From contig JAJZEY010000592.1 in assembly GCA_021805585.1 (NCBI GenBank), positions 1 to 8,078 of the forward strand: DNA of 8,078 nucleotides. Reading direction: 5' to 3'. This stretch comes from Planctomycetota bacterium (GTDB lineage: Bacteria; Planctomycetota; Phycisphaerae; WQYP01). The position numbers and the translations under genes were made by a program. This document shows positions 6,075 through 8,078 of this stretch, piece by piece (the first letter of the stretch is position 1; every line of letters begins with the position of its first letter). The notes beneath the pieces were generated by a model, which was given only the letters and a program-made list of their open reading frames with translations, was not told where the DNA came from and did not search any database.

Positions 6075-7519
6075 GCGGCTCTCCAGGTCTGGTCCGTCTG
6101 CGCGGCGACCGCAAGCGGAATATCAAGAATAAACATCGCGCCCATGCCCAGTCCTTCGCTCCGGGCGGTCAGGGAACCACCCATATTTTTTGCTGCCAGC
6201 GCGGACGTATGCAGGCCAAACCCGTGGCCATCCGTTCGCGTGGTAAAGCCATGTGAAAAAATCCGGGTTAAATTCTCCGTGGAAATGCCCGTGCCGGTGT
6301 CGCGAACCTCAAACACCAGTCGCGAAGGGTCCGCCGACAGCGCGCCGGCGCGCAGCGTCAGCACGCGTTCCCCCGCGCAGCAGCGCATCGCATGTTTGGC
6401 GTTGCTGATCAGATTCACCAGAATCTGCAGAACCTGATGTTTGTCGATTGTCAGCGGCGGCAGCGTGCCGATCTCCTTTACGATTTTTACCCGATGCCGT
6501 TCCAGGGATTCGAGATTAATGCGAATGGCGTCCTCCACTATTTCCCCCAGGCTTGCCGCCTCCTGTACACCCGACGACCGGGCGTAATTCTGCTGACTTT
6601 TGACGATCTGCTTGACATGTTCAATATTGCCGACCAGCGAATTGATTTCATGAAGAATATCGCGCTGCTCCGTGGATAAATGGTCGGCCAGTTTGCACAG
6701 ATATTCGCCAAGCTGCCGCCCTTTTTCGTCGGTGGTCAGAAAGGTGGCCAGGTCCGCCTTGTGTTCCGCAAACAGGGCCGCCACACGAGCCAGACTGGAC
6801 AAACGGCTGGACCTTAGCCTTTCCGCCGCCACCGATGCCGACACATTAATGCTGTTAAGTACATTGCCGACATTATGCAGCACGCCGGTGGCAATTTCCG
6901 CCATCCCCGCCTGACGCGAAATGCCCACAAGCTTGGACGCAAGGGCCTCGCGTTCGGCCTCGGCGGCTTTGCGGATGGTAATATCCCGCAAGGTTCCTTC
7001 CAGATAAACCACATTGCCGGTCTGGTCTTTCACCTGATGCACGGTTTCGCTGATCCAGATCAACTGTCCGTCCCGCCGGCGCACCAGAGATTCCCAGTTG
7101 TTAACCGAGCCGTGACGGGCCACTTCGTCCATAATTTCCTTGTACCGCCGGGGGTCCACATAAATCTGCCGCCCCACATCCACGACCGAATCTTGCAGAT
7201 CGCCGGGGGTCATATAACCGAGAATTCTGGCCAGGGCCGGGTTAACGGAAATATATCCGCCGGAGACGTTTACCTGGAAAATTCCTTCAGTGACATTTTC
7301 AAAAATTGCGCGATATTTAAGTTCCGCGCGGGCCAGTTCCTCGTGGCGCGCCAGCAATTCACGCGAGCTTAATTCCATGGATCGTTCAATAAGCTCACGG
7401 TCCGTGTCGGCCTGGGAATAGGCGCCATCGACCATGTCGCGGAATCGCCGGAATTCAGGCGTCGGCGTATCCATTTCGCCGAAACACTTTTTCAATTGTC
7501 GGGCCAGCAGCGCATGCAT
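6071..7519 (-). CDS. Soluble PAS histidine kinase with HNVGN phosphoacceptor box
   Basis: A 482-residue cytosolic sensor kinase without membrane segments. Order: N-terminal helical segment (about 1-60), PAS domain with PAC tail (about 66-186, ending LRDITIRK), a dimerisation/phosphotransfer helix with H215 in GVLHNVGNVLNS, then an HATPase domain with N-box LVNLISNAKHAM (N369, N373), G1 DTGTGI (407-412), F-box IFSHGFTTR and G2 GHGFGL (431-436). The histidine is in an HNxGN context instead of the classical H-E-x-x-P, marking an atypical kinase class. I chose ATG 7519: it follows the TAA of the FIST gene by one base and has GAGG six bases upstream, while an in-frame TTG at 7534 would add only five residues. 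The likely partner for phosphotransfer is the receiver domain of the next gene, whose start overlaps this stop. The lack of a membrane anchor fits control by the cytosolic FIST protein upstream, by analogy with NosP-kinase pairs. Confidence 0.9.
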   Translation of the reverse strand: MHALLARQLKKCFGEMDTPTPEFRRFRDMVDGAYSQADTDRELIERSMELSSRELLARHEELARAELKYRAIFENVTEGIFQVNVSGGYISVNPALARILGYMTPGDLQDSVVDVGRQIYVDPRRYKEIMDEVARHGSVNNWESLVRRRDGQLIWISETVHQVKDQTGNVVYLEGTLRDITIRKAAEAEREALASKLVGISRQAGMAEIATGVLHNVGNVLNSINVSASVAAERLRSSRLSSLARVAALFAEHKADLATFLTTDEKGRQLGEYLCKLADHLSTEQRDILHEINSLVGNIEHVKQIVKSQQNYARSSGVQEAASLGEIVEDAIRINLESLERHRVKIVKEIGTLPPLTIDKHQVLQILVNLISNAKHAMRCCAGERVLTLRAGALSADPSRLVFEVRDTGTGISTENLTRIFSHGFTTRTDGHGFGLHTSALAAKNMGGSLTARSEGLGMGAMFILDIPLAVAAQTDQTWRAA

Positions 7520-7520
7520 G

Positions 7521-8078
7521 TTATACCTCGCCAAAAGTGGTGATGGTCATGGTCTGATTGTGCAAAGAACAGCGGGTGTCCGCATGTGCCGGTGATATTT
7601 CACCGTAGGAATAAAATCCCGTCGTCACCGCGCCCGGTCCCAGCACATCACACACCGCTTCAACTTCCTCTTCCACGCGCTGCTGAAGCACCAGTTTTCG
7701 CCCGACGCAACTGATTAAAATCGCCAATTGCGCCGCGCCGTCGTCAATCCGCCGCTGGCTGGCCTCCGCCGCGCCATGGGCGCCATCCACCAGTCGGTCA
7801 AAATTCGCCCGCATCAAACGGGCCATGGAACCCTCCGCGATGTCCCCGGCGAAGGTCATGCTCTGTTCCTTTTCATCCACAGCCAGAATCGTGCGCACCA
7901 GCGTTTCATCGCCACGTGGCTGACGCACGGTCAGCGGGAACAGCAGGCCGCTGGAAGGAAGTCGCGCCGCATGCTGCCCCAGATATTCCTTATAAAGCCC
8001 CAGCGCGCTGTGGCCATCAAGTTCATAAAGCACATTGCCCCGCGAACGCGTCACCCGGCGTTCCGGCCCGAAGGAATC
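7521..8078 (-). CDS. FIST-domain sensor protein, C-terminal part (5' end beyond right edge)
   Basis: The last 185 residues of a FIST-domain protein; the reading frame is open to the right edge, with 'SFGPERRVTRSRGNVLYELDG' continuing past a GTG at 8054, so that GTG is not the true start. The visible part is the end of the FIST_N domain and the FIST_C domain: 'NVLYELDG.SALGLYKEYLG', 'LVRTILAVD', 'LISCVGRKLVL' and the terminal signature 'FYSYGEISP...CSLHNQTMTITTFGE'. FIST proteins are soluble ligand-binding sensors found beside kinases and cyclic-di-GMP enzymes. Some (NosP) are haem proteins that bind nitric oxide and regulate a partner kinase. The gene ends TAA one base before the kinase ATG, so the two are almost certainly co-transcribed. 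The haem ligand cannot be checked from this fragment, so NO sensing is inference from gene order; small-molecule sensing of another kind is the alternative. Confidence 0.85.
   Translation of the reverse strand, partial: DSFGPERRVTRSRGNVLYELDGHSALGLYKEYLGQHAARLPSSGLLFPLTVRQPRGDETLVRTILAVDEKEQSMTFAGDIAEGSMARLMRANFDRLVDGAHGAAEASQRRIDDGAAQLAILISCVGRKLVLQQRVEEEVEAVCDVLGPGAVTTGFYSYGEISPAHADTRCSLHNQTMTITTFGEV
7526..7529 (-). promoter_or_regulatory. Ribosome binding site deciding the kinase start
   Basis: GAGG on the minus strand, six bases before ATG 7519 and located within the last codons of the FIST gene. The TAA stop of that gene lies between it and the ATG, so ribosomes ending the sensor can restart at the kinase. 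This favours ATG 7519 over the TTG at 7534. Confidence 0.6.

Noticed and set aside
7520..7534. TTG start for the kinase overlapping the FIST gene by 14 bases
   Set aside because: The ATG 15 bases downstream has GAGG at good spacing and directly follows the FIST stop codon.

Overview
The window reads as a chromosomal piece of a bacterium of moderate GC content, most likely from the Planctomycetota/Verrucomicrobiota/Lentisphaerota (PVC) group. The main reason is a prepilin-type protein with the N-terminal [26 protein letters not shown] segment (written here only to name it; residues 14-39) followed by a '[12 protein letters not shown]' stretch and a C-terminal histidine-to-aspartate processing-associated motif, a protein type massively expanded in that group (Phycisphaerae-like in flavour). 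This lineage call is inference from family resemblance, not from a marker gene.

Left half (about 1-3674): a small pectin/uronate locus. On the minus strand lie the first 74 codons of a secreted pectinesterase (cut by the left edge) and, upstream of it, a complete prepilin-like protein. On the plus strand, divergent from the prepilin across a 795-base intergenic region, is a complete uronate isomerase of the Bacillus halodurans Bh0493 type. Pectinesterase de-esterifies pectin outside the cytoplasm, and uronate isomerase channels galacturonate/glucuronate into central metabolism, so the two enzymes fit the two ends of one pathway. The intergenic DNA is AT-rich near the isomerase, carries two plausible sigma70-like promoters, and has several palindromes built on GTGCGC half-sites that may be operators.

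Right half (3714-8078, all minus strand, convergent with the isomerase): a tightly packed three-gene signalling operon. In transcription order these are a FIST-domain sensor (5' end cut by the right edge), a soluble PAS histidine kinase with an atypical HNVGN phosphoacceptor box, and a receiver-PAS-GGDEF-EAL response regulator. The kinase ATG lies one base after the sensor's stop, and the regulator start overlaps the kinase stop as ATGA. The same order of functions is known from NosP-type systems (for example in Legionella), in which a FIST haemoprotein senses nitric oxide and controls a kinase that phosphorylates a bifunctional cyclic-di-GMP enzyme. Every catalytic motif needed for c-di-GMP synthesis and breakdown is intact, but the GGDEF domain has an eight-residue insertion between its inhibitory RxxD site and its active site.

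No RNA genes, mobile elements, or CRISPR arrays were found. The most interesting items are the NosP-like c-di-GMP operon in a probable PVC bacterium, the displaced I-site, and the shared palindromic sites around the pectin/uronate genes.
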